In this document: positions 32,301 to 40,869 of the stretch, one piece after another | Layout of the letters: each line of letters starts with the position of its first letter | Numbering within the stretch: the first letter of the stretch is position 1 | Assembly (NCBI GenBank): GCA_021847945.1 | Contig: JAJZNG010000103.1 | Span: forward strand, 1-43,610 | DNA: 43,610 nt | Direction: 5' to 3' | DNA from: Actinomycetes bacterium | Lineage (GTDB): Bacteria; Actinomycetota; Acidimicrobiia; Acidimicrobiales; Palsa-688 | Made by a program: the position numbers and the translations under genes | Notes under the pieces: generated by a model | Seen by the model: the letters and a program-made list of their open reading frames with translations, nothing else | The model's database searches: none | Told to the model about the DNA's origin: nothing

Positions 32301-34586
32301 ATGCTGATTGTTAAGTCGGCGAGTGCCGGCAGCGTCAAGTATTACTTCGACGGTAGGGACCCTGGCGTGTGGTCTGAGGGCGCAGGGAGGCTACTGGGCC
32401 TCAGCGGCGCAGTCGACCCGGAGCACCTACGCCGAGTCCTCGACGGCCGGGATCCGGGGACATCCCAGTTTTTGCCTGGACGAAACGCTGCTCGCCGCCG
32501 GGCCGGCTGGGACCTCATCTGGGCGTCCCCCAAATCCTTCTCGCTCATCGCAACCCAGGGTCGAGACCCGGCGAACACCGCTGTCGACGCCCACCGCAGC
32601 GCCGTCGCGGCTTTGATCTCATACCTCGACCAGGGGTTGGAGGTATCGCGCTCCGGGGAACCGGGAGGTCGGGTAAGGTGCGACGGCCTGATTGCGGCGG
32701 CTTTCACGCACCGCTACAACTCGGCGGGCGAACCGCACGTCCACACCCATCTCATAGTCGCCAACCTTTCCAGGGCGCAGGACCGCTGGTCAGCGGTGAT
32801 GTCGGACCAGTGGTACCTCGACCGTCGAGCGCTCAGCGCCCTCTACCACCTGGAGCTCAGGCACCAGATGGCGATTCGAGGGTGGAACATCGAATGGCGT
32901 ATCCGGCCTGACGGGCTGGCGGACGTAGCCGACGTAGCTCGTTCAGCCGTGCGGGCAGCGAGCTCTCAAACCAGGGCTGTCGAGGTTTTTGGAGCTTTCG
33001 AGGCGAGACGTCGGGCTGTGACGGTGCCCTGGCAGGACAGGGTTGTGGCAGCGGGCGCTAGGAACGCGGCCGCCCACTGGGTCCCGCTCCCCTTGGCCCG
33101 CTCGCGTCCTGCAGAGTCCATCCGGGACAGCCTCTTATCGGCTGGACATCCGGACTCAAGAAGCCTCACGGCGCCGGCCGGAAGCGGCGCCCGTCTCGAC
33201 GACGAGCATCTTCGCCGGGCCGTCGAGACCAACCTGGCCGTCAAGAGGTCAGACTTCCGACGGGCAGACGTGATCGTAGCTTTGGCGGCGACCCACCCCG
33301 GCGGCGCAAGCGTGGACACGGCGACTGCGTGGGTCGACGGCTTTTGCGGCGCCAGTCTTCCCGTCAAGTCGACCACATCACGCCCCAGGTGGTCAACGTC
33401 GCTCGCGTTGAAAGCCGATCGCAGGCTCGTCGAAATGCTCCAGGAGGGATGGGAACTCCGCCAGGACCTGCCACTACCGACGATCACCCGGCCCCGGGCT
33501 GGCAGTCCCGGTTTCCCCCGAACGTCCGCCGGCGTCGAAATGCCGTCTGGCTTCGCGGATCCGGTGCTCCGCTTCACCTGCCCTGCGGGTAGGAGCCGCC
33601 TGCTTGAGCACGCCGAGATAATCGACCTTCACCGGCGCAACCTCGAACAGCTCGGCTTTCGCGTTGCGGTCAACACGCCGTCGGCGGGGTCGGCGATCAG
33701 ATGGGCGGTTCTCGCCTCGACGGCGATCTACCGCCGAGGCGAGAACTTCGATGTTCTGGTAGTGGACCAAGCGGACCGCCGCAGTAGCGCCGACCTGCTC
33801 TTGATCGCCGGCGAGGCGCGCCGCCAGCGGGCTCAGCTCATACTCGTCGAAGGTGGAACCCTGCCGCGCCTCGCCAGCCCAGCCTCCCGAGGTCTCGTGG
33901 AGAGCCCTTCCAGGATCGTCGACGTGCCGGCCCTGGAGCCATGGGCGTGCACCCCCAACCGCGAAGGGGAACCCCGGGGCATCTCACCGGAGATACAGCC
34001 GACCGGACGACGCTACGCGGCCGCCGTCCTCGCTCGCTGGAGGGAGCTGAGCAATCTCGGAGTAGACGCAGTAATGGTAGGACTCGGCGTCGAAGAGACT
34101 TCCGCCCTCAACGCTGCCGTCCTCGCCGAGAGATGGGGGCGTCGCCCCCACGATGGCAGCGACTCCCGCCGGCCGTCGGCCGGTCCGCTCTGGGGTCAAG
34201 GCGACAGGGTAGTCATGTTGTCGAGCAGAGATCGCTTGGTACCGTTCGGAACCCGCGGGACAGTCGTTACGACTGGCTGTCACCTAGCCGACGTTTCCGT
34301 CCGCTGGGACGGCGGGGACGGATCGAGCCCCAAAGCACCGAACAGCCACGACAGACTCGGGCACGCCTACGCTCTAACACCAGCAGTCGCCGCACGGACC
34401 ACCGCCAGTCTGGTCGTCCTCGGACCGCCCGAGGCGCTGGCGGGCGTGCGAGGTCGGGTGATCGACTGCGCCCTGCCCGGAGACCGTATATCCGCTGGAC
34501 GTGGAAGTGGAATTGGTCGCTGGCCGAGTCACCAGCCTGCACGTGGCGCGACCTTGGGGCGCGACGACCTCGGTCTCGGCCTGTGA
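32301..34586 (+). CDS. MobF (TrwC/TraI-like) relaxase with degenerate helicase region
   Basis: A 761-residue protein. The N-terminal 250 residues are a clear MobF relaxase: SVKYYF with candidate catalytic tyrosines Y14 and Y15, RRAGWDLIWASPKSFSL, and the metal-binding histidines H137, H148 and H150 in FTHRYNSAGEPHVHTHLIVAN, spaced as in TrwC. This domain nicks one strand and stays attached to the DNA. The rest aligns in layout with the RecD-like helicase half, but its motifs are broken: Walker A reads CPAGRSRLL (about residues 425-433), Walker B reads LVVDQADR (about 483), and the late HAYALTPAVAAR lacks the usual T-x-H-x-x-Q-G. The frame is nonetheless intact. The ATG at 32301 has no clear ribosome-binding site. 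Confidence 0.9.
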   Translation: MLIVKSASAGSVKYYFDGRDPGVWSEGAGRLLGLSGAVDPEHLRRVLDGRDPGTSQFLPGRNAARRRAGWDLIWASPKSFSLIATQGRDPANTAVDAHRSAVAALISYLDQGLEVSRSGEPGGRVRCDGLIAAAFTHRYNSAGEPHVHTHLIVANLSRAQDRWSAVMSDQWYLDRRALSALYHLELRHQMAIRGWNIEWRIRPDGLADVADVARSAVRAASSQTRAVEVFGAFEARRRAVTVPWQDRVVAAGARNAAAHWVPLPLARSRPAESIRDSLLSAGHPDSRSLTAPAGSGARLDDEHLRRAVETNLAVKRSDFRRADVIVALAATHPGGASVDTATAWVDGFCGASLPVKSTTSRPRWSTSLALKADRRLVEMLQEGWELRQDLPLPTITRPRAGSPGFPRTSAGVEMPSGFADPVLRFTCPAGRSRLLEHAEIIDLHRRNLEQLGFRVAVNTPSAGSAIRWAVLASTAIYRRGENFDVLVVDQADRRSSADLLLIAGEARRQRAQLILVEGGTLPRLASPASRGLVESPSRIVDVPALEPWACTPNREGEPRGISPEIQPTGRRYAAAVLARWRELSNLGVDAVMVGLGVEETSALNAAVLAERWGRRPHDGSDSRRPSAGPLWGQGDRVVMLSSRDRLVPFGTRGTVVTTGCHLADVSVRWDGGDGSSPKAPNSHDRLGHAYALTPAVAARTTASLVVLGPPEALAGVRGRVIDCALPGDRISAGRGSGIGRWPSHQPARGATLGRDDLGLGL

Positions 34587-34676
34587 GGATCGAGACATCG
34601 CACCAAGGTGACGAGGCTACGCGACCCGCAGTTGCGCACTCCGGGTCAGCTCCGTTCGTGAGATGCTGGAAGGGAG

Positions 34677-35834
34677 GTGACAGAGCCCACTGACCGACGC
34701 GCCAGCGACCCGACCGTGCTAAGACGGTTTCTGAGAAGGTCGTGGCCTGCCCTGAGAATGATCGGCGGTCTCGGCGTCGTCGGCGTCGGGGCTTGGGCGA
34801 TTTCAGGAAAGACCGGAGAGCTGTCTGGAATAACCGGCTATCTGAACCGTCTGCGCTGGTGGTGGATGGTTCTTGCGGTGGTAGGCGAGTTCGCCTCCTA
34901 CGCTGCTTTGTCCTCGCTTCAGCGCCGTCTACTTCGAGCGGGGCGGGTAAAGATCAAAGCGGGGACAATGTTGGGTATCACCCTTGCGGGATCGTCAATC
35001 CAGTCCTCGTTCCCAGGCGGAACCGTGTTTTACCTGGCGTATATCTTCCGCCAGTTCCGCCATCGCGGTGCCGACGACGTGCTGTCGGGATGGGTTCTGG
35101 TGGCTTTCAACATGCTGACCTTCTTGGCGCTCTCCGTCATGGCACTAGTAGGCCTTGCGATCGCCGCTTCGACGGGCAGCGCCTACGACCTCGTCGAGGC
35201 GATCCTGGGGATCATCGCTGTTGCTCTGTTGATGGTGATCGCGTTCGTGAAACGTCGACTGGTGCTAGCGCACTTCGCGACGCTCGTTTCGCTCGGGAGG
35301 AGGCTGATCAGGCGGCGCAAGTCGAGTTTGACCCCCCAAGAGGTGGTCGACCGCTGGGTGGCCGAGCTGTCAGCCGTCAACCCCTCGCGCAAGCAGTGGT
35401 CGATAGCTGCGCTCATGGCGGCCTCCACTTGGCTCGCCGACCTCGCGTGCCTGGTGCTGGCCTTCTACGCCGTCGGGGTAGGAGTTCCCTGGCGTGGTCT
35501 GCTGCTCGCCTACGCAGCCGGCCAGCTCGCCTCGAACCTGCCCATCACCCCAGGCGGTCTTGGCGCTGTGGAAGGAAGCTTGACGGTCGCTCTGGTGACT
35601 TTCGGCGGAGGGGAGGAGTCCACCGTGGCGGCTGTCCTGCTCTACCGGCTGGTCTCCTACTGGCTGATGCTGGGGATCGGATGGGTGGCCTGGGCGCGCC
35701 TGGCGTGGTCTGCCCGGGGACGCCTGCCGGTCGCCACCGGGTCCAAAGCAGGATTGCTTAACGAGCTCACGCCGGCGGCCGCCGTCGACCGCCACACTGC
35801 GCGCAAGGAGGAGGCTTCACCATGGGCACCGTAG
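34677..35834 (+). CDS. Lysylphosphatidylglycerol synthase/UPF0104-type flippase-like membrane protein
   Basis: A 385-residue multi-pass membrane protein of the AglD/MprF flippase-like family. It starts with PALRMIGGLGVVGVGAWAISG, has LRWWWMVLAVVGEFASYAALSSLQRRLL, the conserved SIQSSFPGGTVFYLAYIFRQF, a cytoplasmic basic loop (FVKRRLVLAHF...RRLIRRRKSS) and the typical LASNLPITPGGLGAVEGSLTVAL. There is no catalytic synthase domain, so it is probably a transporter-like membrane domain rather than an aminoacyl-lipid synthase. GTG start at 34677 beside a GGAGG sequence. Its stop overlaps the next ATG by 13 bases. Confidence 0.83.
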   Translation: MTEPTDRRASDPTVLRRFLRRSWPALRMIGGLGVVGVGAWAISGKTGELSGITGYLNRLRWWWMVLAVVGEFASYAALSSLQRRLLRAGRVKIKAGTMLGITLAGSSIQSSFPGGTVFYLAYIFRQFRHRGADDVLSGWVLVAFNMLTFLALSVMALVGLAIAASTGSAYDLVEAILGIIAVALLMVIAFVKRRLVLAHFATLVSLGRRLIRRRKSSLTPQEVVDRWVAELSAVNPSRKQWSIAALMAASTWLADLACLVLAFYAVGVGVPWRGLLLAYAAGQLASNLPITPGGLGAVEGSLTVALVTFGGGEESTVAAVLLYRLVSYWLMLGIGWVAWARLAWSARGRLPVATGSKAGLLNELTPAAAVDRHTARKEEASPWAP

Positions 35835-36262
35835 CAACCCGTCGGACACGAGCCTGGCCTGTTGTCGCAGCGTTCGCCGTCTGCGTGGCAGCCCTGAGCG
35901 GCTGCTCCTCCACGTCGACGCTGTCCAACGCCTCGGTGTCGGTCTGCTACCGGGCGATACCGGTCGGACGTTCGTCGCTGCACACCGACCAAGCCCGCTT
36001 GGTCGGTGTGCACGAGCTTCCACTCGACAAAGTCCGCCTGTCCCTTCCAGCAGCAGAAAAGGCTAACCTGGCAGCGGAAGACGACACCGAGATCTGCGCC
36101 ATGGCCTTCAGCGGCACTTTCAGCCCCGGCCAAGTCCAACTGGCCCCAGCTGGGGAATCCGGAAAGATCGCTATTGTGCTGGTAACTGAGAAACGCCTCC
36201 GCCTGGTAGCCGCAGCCGTGATAGCGAAAGTCCCCAGGGGACTCGGGGGACGCAACCTCTAG
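35822..36262 (+). CDS. Small predicted lipoprotein
   Basis: A 146-residue protein with a basic N-terminus (TRRTRAWP), a hydrophobic stretch and the lipobox AALSGC (C28), then a polar domain. Two further cysteines (VSVCYRAI and TEICAMAF) could form a disulfide outside the cell. I do not recognise the family. The ATG follows a strong GGAGGAGG site within the upstream flippase-like gene, which it overlaps by 13 bases, so the two are likely translated together. It is convergent with the sigma factor gene. Confidence 0.75.
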   Translation: MGTVATRRTRAWPVVAAFAVCVAALSGCSSTSTLSNASVSVCYRAIPVGRSSLHTDQARLVGVHELPLDKVRLSLPAAEKANLAAEDDTEICAMAFSGTFSPGQVQLAPAGESGKIAIVLVTEKRLRLVAAAVIAKVPRGLGGRNL

Positions 36263-36280
36263 GCAGGCCGCCTTTGGTCC

Positions 36281-37216
36281 TCAGCCTGTCAGCAGCTCCC
36301 GGGCCCCGCGATCCGTGGAAGGATGCCTCAGCTTGGACATGGCACGGGCTTCGATCTGGCGAATCCGCTCCCTGGTAAGGCTGAAATGCTCACCGACCTC
36401 GTCTAAGGTCCGGGGTTCCCCACGGTCGAGACCAAACCTGAGTCGCAGTATCTCGCGCTCCCTCTCGTCGAGCGCTACCAGCATCTTGTTCACCTCACCC
36501 GAAAGCAAAGCGGCAGCAGCAGCGTCGAAAGGCGAGACGGCACCCCGGTCCTCCACCACGTCGCCGAGCTCCGCGTCCCCGTCTTCTCGGAGAGGCTCGG
36601 ACAAAGAAAGTGGCTCCGCTGCGTGGCGAAGGATCTCGATCACCTTCTCCTCGTCGAGCTCTAGGTCAGTAGCCAACTCAGCGACAGTCGGTCGACGACC
36701 CAGCTGACCTTCTAGGCGACCCCGGGCCTTGGTTACCCTGGTCAGCAGGTCCCCGGCATGGACCGGCAGCCTCACGGTACGTCCAGTGTTGGCTATACCT
36801 CGTGTGATCGCCTGGCGAATCCACCATGTAGCGTAGGTCGAGAACTTGAAGCCCTTCCGCCAGTCGAACTTCTCGACAGCGTGAATCAGACCAAGGTTCC
36901 CTTCCTGGACCAAATCCAAAAGAGGAAGCTCGGCAGCTTGGTACTTCTTGGCTATGGAAACGACCAGTCGAAGGTTCGCCTTGACGAAGGTCTCCGAGGC
37001 GTCGTCACCTGCCCTGACCAGCCGTCTCAGCTCCCGCTTACGGGCCGGGCTGACCGTCCCTCCCGAAGCCAACTCCGCCCTAGCCTCCCGTCCGGCCTCT
37101 ATAGCCTGGGCCAAGTGGGCTTCGTCATCCTTGGTGAGCAGGGCATGCTTGCCTATATCGTTGAGATAGAGGCGGACTAAGTCTTCTTCAGGCTGGGCGG
37201 CGTGGTTGTTGGGCAA
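36281..37216 (-). CDS. RNA polymerase sigma-70 factor (RpoD/HrdB-like)
   Basis: A 311-residue sigma factor. Region 1.2 is EDLVRLYLNDIGKHALLTKDDEAHLAQAIEAG. Region 2 is FVKANLRLVVSIAKKYQ...LIHAVEKFDWRKGFKFSTYATWWIRQAI with TGRTVRLPVH. Region 3 follows, and region 4 is LDEREREILRLRFGL...TLDEVGEHFSLTRERIRQIEARAM. It lacks the long acidic N-terminus of many principal sigma factors, so it is either a short primary sigma or a group 2 (HrdB/SigB-like) one. A GTG at 37300 would add 28 residues, but a good promoter at 37287-37315 would place transcription start near 37280, downstream of it. I therefore use TTG 37216, preceded by GAGGA. Confidence 0.92.
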   Translation of the reverse strand: MPNNHAAQPEEDLVRLYLNDIGKHALLTKDDEAHLAQAIEAGREARAELASGGTVSPARKRELRRLVRAGDDASETFVKANLRLVVSIAKKYQAAELPLLDLVQEGNLGLIHAVEKFDWRKGFKFSTYATWWIRQAITRGIANTGRTVRLPVHAGDLLTRVTKARGRLEGQLGRRPTVAELATDLELDEEKVIEILRHAAEPLSLSEPLREDGDAELGDVVEDRGAVSPFDAAAAALLSGEVNKMLVALDEREREILRLRFGLDRGEPRTLDEVGEHFSLTRERIRQIEARAMSKLRHPSTDRGARELLTG

Positions 37217-37286
37217 TCGTCCTCGTCTTTCCCGATGTACCCTGGGCAGGTGTACGGAGCAGGCACAGAGACCTACCAGAGACTGA

Positions 37287-37315
37287 ATTCTACCTGACAC
37301 ATGGCTTCAAGTGAA
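37287..37315 (-). promoter_or_regulatory. Candidate sigma-70 promoter for the sigma factor gene
   Basis: On the minus strand, TTCACT (37315-37310) and TAGAAT (37292-37287) are separated by exactly 17 bases; the -10 box matches consensus at five of six positions. It overlaps the first codons of the divergent MarR gene, so a MarR dimer or MarR transcription could affect it directly. Confidence 0.5.
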
Positions 37316-37867
37316 GAGGTCTCTGCGAACGGAACTGCCCGGACACCACAAATCGATCCAAAGGCCCACACAGAGGTCGCCGGGGAGACGAGGTGGCTGT
37401 CCGAGTGTGAGCAGTCGATCTGGAGGCGCCTCCTGCGAGACGAAGCCAGGATCCACGACCTCTTGGACCGGGATCTGCGCAGATCCCACAACCTGACCCT
37501 CGGCGGTTACGCAGTGCTCGTCCATCTGAGCGAGGCCGGCGCCGCCGGAATGCGCATGTCGGACTTAGCGGAACTGCTGGTCATATCTCGCAGCGGACTC
37601 ACCAGGAGGGTTAGCGCCTTGGTGAAGGCCGGGCTGGTCGCCCGCAGGACCTGCCCTGTCGACGGCCGAGGCACTGTCGCCGCTCTAAACCCAGCTGGTG
37701 AAGCTCTCCTCGAAAAGGCCGCACCCACGCATGTCAGCGGCGTCCGCCGTTACCTGCTCGACCCTATAGGCGACCTACGAGCCCTCGAAGAGGGCCTGGA
37801 GCGCATCGAAGCGGCGCTCGACACCGACGGGGCCGTCGCACCCTACTCCGATAGCCTCCGGGAATAG
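37301..37867 (+). CDS. MarR family transcriptional regulator
   Basis: A 188-residue winged-helix regulator. The dimerisation helix includes IWRRLLRDEARIHDLLDRDLR. The DNA-binding region is LTLGGYAVLVHLSEA...GMRMSDLAELLVISRSGLTRRVSALVKAGLVARR, and the wing is CPVDGRGTVAALNPAG, typical of MarR. About 30 N-terminal residues precede the fold. MarR proteins usually repress nearby genes and release DNA on binding small aromatic ligands. It is divergent from the sigma factor gene, whose promoter overlaps its first codons, which suggests local cross-regulation. There is no obvious ribosome-binding site before the ATG, so the mRNA may be leaderless. Confidence 0.88.
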   Translation: MASSEEVSANGTARTPQIDPKAHTEVAGETRWLSECEQSIWRRLLRDEARIHDLLDRDLRRSHNLTLGGYAVLVHLSEAGAAGMRMSDLAELLVISRSGLTRRVSALVKAGLVARRTCPVDGRGTVAALNPAGEALLEKAAPTHVSGVRRYLLDPIGDLRALEEGLERIEAALDTDGAVAPYSDSLRE

Positions 37868-37908
37868 TCAGAGCCGGCACCTTCGCCTCGTCTTGGCGCG
37901 GCGGGGCT

Positions 37909-38478
37909 TCACAACGGCTCTATCTGGAGGTCCTCCCACGTGAGAAGGGGCCTCCAAGGGATTCCGGCGGAGTTGAAGACCTCCAAAACCCTGGGGCTTC
38001 GATCGACCAGCGCCGTAGCTGCGACGACCCGAACCCCGAGCTCGTCGAGGCGCCCAGCAGCTCGTAGCAGCGAAGCTCCGGTCGAAACCACGTCTTCAAC
38101 CATGACAACCGCGTCGCCTTCACGAAGGCGGCTGCCCTCCACCCACGCCTGGCGGCCGTGCCCCTTAGGCTCCTTTCGAACTGAGAACCAGCCACATCCG
38201 GACAGGATCGACAGCGCGTGCGCCAGAGCGTCCGCTCCCATCGTCGGACCCCCCGCTGCGCAGAAGTCGACTCCTAGAGCCTCCAGCGCAGCCTCCGCAG
38301 CTCGGCGCAAAGCCGGGCCACGCGAGAGCGCGTACTTGCCGTCTATGTAGTCATGACTCCAGCCTCCCGACGTGAGACGAAAAGGCTCCGAACGCCGCTC
38401 GTAGCCCTGCTCTTTGACGAGGGCTACCAGTTCCGCCTTGCGCTCAGGTCCGATTCCCACGCCAGCTGACACTACCAA
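37909..38478 (-). CDS. pyrE: Orotate phosphoribosyltransferase
   Basis: A 189-residue type I phosphoribosyltransferase of pyrimidine synthesis, joining orotate to PRPP to give OMP. It has FRLTSGGWSHDYIDGKYAL, the flexible catalytic loop FSVRKEPKGHGRQAWVEG and the PRPP-binding motif VVMVEDVVSTGAS (residues 124-136). The DYIDGKY segment is the characteristic OPRT signature. TTG at 38478 is taken; GTG at 38472 or 38460 is possible. It lies 35 bases downstream of helD on the same strand and is likely cotranscribed. Confidence 0.92.
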   Translation of the reverse strand: MVVSAGVGIGPERKAELVALVKEQGYERRSEPFRLTSGGWSHDYIDGKYALSRGPALRRAAEAALEALGVDFCAAGGPTMGADALAHALSILSGCGWFSVRKEPKGHGRQAWVEGSRLREGDAVVMVEDVVSTGASLLRAAGRLDELGVRVVAATALVDRSPRVLEVFNSAGIPWRPLLTWEDLQIEPL

Positions 38479-38513
38479 GTGCCCCCGACCGCAAGCGATC
38501 CCACCCCGGTGGC

Positions 38514-40793
38514 TCAGCCCCCGACACGAAACGGGAGGTCCTCCTGGTGGACCACCGACAGGCTCTGGGTGGCCCTCGTGAACGCCACGTACAAACCGCG
38601 TAGCCCCTGGGAGCTCTCTGCAACGACACTTCGGGGTTCCAATACGATCACCGCGTCGAACTCGAGGCCCTTGGCGTCGTCCACCGATAGCAAGGTGATC
38701 GGCCGGTCGAGAGCCTCCCTGCCGGCCACCCCGAAATCGAAGCGCGCCTCGCTTAAGGCTGCAGCCGCCGCCTCAAGAGCGCTCGGCGCTGCAATCACTG
38801 CCAGCGTTCCGTTCGCAGTGCCGTACGCAGGCAACGACGACTCACCCCCGACCGTACCCGGTGGGGCTGTCTGCGCCGACGAGTCACCCAGCGCCGCCCT
38901 CTCAGCTAGCCCTGCCGTCTCCTCGGCGACAACTTCCACGAGCAGCCCGAGGAGTCGGGCATCTCCCGGACCAGGGCCGACTCGGAGCAGCCTGGGGGGC
39001 TTGCCCGACGAGCGGACCGACTCCGGAGACCTGAGAGAACCATCTACTTGGGCGAGCACTTGGGAGGCCAACTCCATGATCTCACTAGGAGTCCGATAGT
39101 TGACCGAAAGCTCGAGAAGTTTCCAGCCCCGCCGGCTTGACAGGTGGGTGACTACGTCAGCCCACGAGCGAGGCACGGTCGGGCCGGTCGCCTGAGCGAT
39201 GTCACCGACGAGCGTCATCGACGACGAGAGCGACCGTCTAGCGATCATTCGAAGCTGCATCGGCGAAAGGTCCTGCGCCTCGTCAACCACGACGTGACCA
39301 TAAGCCCGGGGTGCCACGTTCGCATCGGCACCGGCTCTGTGCCGCGGACCGACCAGAGCAAGGGCCTCGTCTAGGAGCGCCACATCAGCAGCGGACCAGC
39401 TCACGGTATCGAGAGATCCACCGCGGTCCCTGAACAGCAGACCCTTCTCGTGTTCGCTCAGGATGCCCCGAGCCGCCGCGTCTATTAGGGGCTTCGCCCC
39501 GAAGAGGTCCCTCAGCAACTGCTCGGGGCTGAGAAGAGGCCACATTCTTTCTAGTGCCTCTGCCATCTCCGGTACACGCCGGAGGTTGCGGCCGAGCTCA
39601 CCAGGATCGGGTGGAAGCGTCCCGACCACCTGGCCTTCTTCGCTCATCTGTGCTGCCATGTAACGCCACAGGTATGCCTCCACGAGCCGGCGGCGCGCGT
39701 TGTGAGTCCCAGGACGGCGCTTCGCTGCCGCAACGACCTGCTGGGATGCGGCCACGCTCAGACGGAGCAGGTGGCCCCCGTACGGGACACGAACGTCATG
39801 CTTTAGCGGCCGCTGGCGGATGCTCAGCGCCCGGGCGATCACTTTCGCCATCCGAGCATCGCCTTTGAGTCTGGCGGTCGCAAGGTTCTCGTCTGTAGTT
39901 GGGGGCCTCTTGGAGGACGACAGATAGAGTCCGTTGACCGTCGACATCTCAACCCCGGTCTCGTCCAGGGAAGGCAGGACGTGCTCGATATATCGCAGGA
40001 AGGTCCGGTTCGGACCTACTACGAGGACCCCCTGCTTCTCGAGAGGAAACCGGTGGGTGTAGAGAAGGTAAGCCGCACGATGGAGAGCCACCGCAGTCTT
40101 GCCAGTACCAGGGCCACCCTGCACAACGATCACTCCTGGCAGCGGCGCCCGTATTATCTCGTCCTGTTCGCCTTGGACTGTTGCGACAATGTCGCGCATA
40201 CGCCCCGACCGGGAACGGTCGAGGCTAGCCATCAGGACCTGCCGACCACCGAGACCGAGCGAGCGGCCCCTCACGTCACCGTCAACGTCGAACAGTTCGT
40301 CTTCGAGGTCGACCACTCTGGGACCGTTGCAAAGCAGGTGACGGCGAAGCGTCAGGCCCATCGGATGTGCCGCCGTCGCTCGGTAGAACGGCTCCGCTAC
40401 CGGAGCACGCCAGTCCACGACGAGCGGCTCCTGGTCGATCCCAGACACACCGAGACGTCCGATGTGGAACGTCTCCACCTCAGGTTCGCTCCGACCCGAA
40501 ACGCGCCTGGTGGGCTCGGCGCCAGCGGGAACCGCCGCGCCAGAGGGAACCACCGCCCCACCGGACCCGTCGATCCTGCCGAACACCAGCGACTCGGACC
40601 CGATGAAAAGCTGCTCCAACCGGCTCAGACCGCTACGAACACGCATGTCGCGTTCGGTGACGGCCTGAAAACCGCTGCTTTTGTCCGCGAAGGCCTCGCG
40701 GACCATCAAGCGGGCGGCGTCGCGCATGGCAGCGAGCCTGGTGTACGCCAGGTCCACGAAAACCTGCTCTGACTGGACGTCGGGGTGCACCAT
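38514..40793 (-). CDS. helD: HelD-like RNA polymerase-associated helicase
   Basis: A 759-residue UvrD-related ATPase of the HelD type, which removes stalled RNA polymerase from DNA. The N-terminus (QVFVDLAYTRLAAMRDAARLM...FGRID, then FHIGRLGV and LVVDWRAPVAEPFYRATAAHPMG) is the HelD-specific region. The motor motifs are GGPGTGKTAVALHRAAYLL near residue 228, VVVDEAQDLSPMQLRM, LVGDIAQAT, LSVNYRTPSEIM and the late VDDAKGLEFDAVIVL with LYVAFTRATQSL. It lacks UvrD 1B-type DNA-binding detail, as expected for HelD. ATG 40793 is chosen because MVHPDVQSEQVFVDLAY fits family N-termini; GTG 40838 is an alternative. It is divergent from hemE. Confidence 0.9.
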   Translation of the reverse strand: MVHPDVQSEQVFVDLAYTRLAAMRDAARLMVREAFADKSSGFQAVTERDMRVRSGLSRLEQLFIGSESLVFGRIDGSGGAVVPSGAAVPAGAEPTRRVSGRSEPEVETFHIGRLGVSGIDQEPLVVDWRAPVAEPFYRATAAHPMGLTLRRHLLCNGPRVVDLEDELFDVDGDVRGRSLGLGGRQVLMASLDRSRSGRMRDIVATVQGEQDEIIRAPLPGVIVVQGGPGTGKTAVALHRAAYLLYTHRFPLEKQGVLVVGPNRTFLRYIEHVLPSLDETGVEMSTVNGLYLSSSKRPPTTDENLATARLKGDARMAKVIARALSIRQRPLKHDVRVPYGGHLLRLSVAASQQVVAAAKRRPGTHNARRRLVEAYLWRYMAAQMSEEGQVVGTLPPDPGELGRNLRRVPEMAEALERMWPLLSPEQLLRDLFGAKPLIDAAARGILSEHEKGLLFRDRGGSLDTVSWSAADVALLDEALALVGPRHRAGADANVAPRAYGHVVVDEAQDLSPMQLRMIARRSLSSSMTLVGDIAQATGPTVPRSWADVVTHLSSRRGWKLLELSVNYRTPSEIMELASQVLAQVDGSLRSPESVRSSGKPPRLLRVGPGPGDARLLGLLVEVVAEETAGLAERAALGDSSAQTAPPGTVGGESSLPAYGTANGTLAVIAAPSALEAAAAALSEARFDFGVAGREALDRPITLLSVDDAKGLEFDAVIVLEPRSVVAESSQGLRGLYVAFTRATQSLSVVHQEDLPFRVGG

Positions 40794-40845
40794 AGGGGAT
40801 AACCACTTTGCGTGCTGGCGGCTGACATTGCAAGCCACACAGGAT

Positions 40846-40859
40846 CTACCTGCGGGTAG
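40846..40859. repeat. Small perfect hairpin upstream of hemE
   Basis: CTACC and GGTAG form a 5-bp stem around TGCG, ending 10 bases before the hemE GTG. It overlaps the space where a ribosome-binding site would lie, and could be an operator half-site pair or a leader hairpin. Confidence 0.4.
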
Positions 40860-40869
40860 CGTCTTAGTT

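Noticed and set aside
23248-34676. Search for flanking attachment-site repeats around the transfer module
   Set aside because: The two flanks (23248-23300 and 34587-34676) share no direct repeat that I can see, and no tRNA gene or integrase is present.
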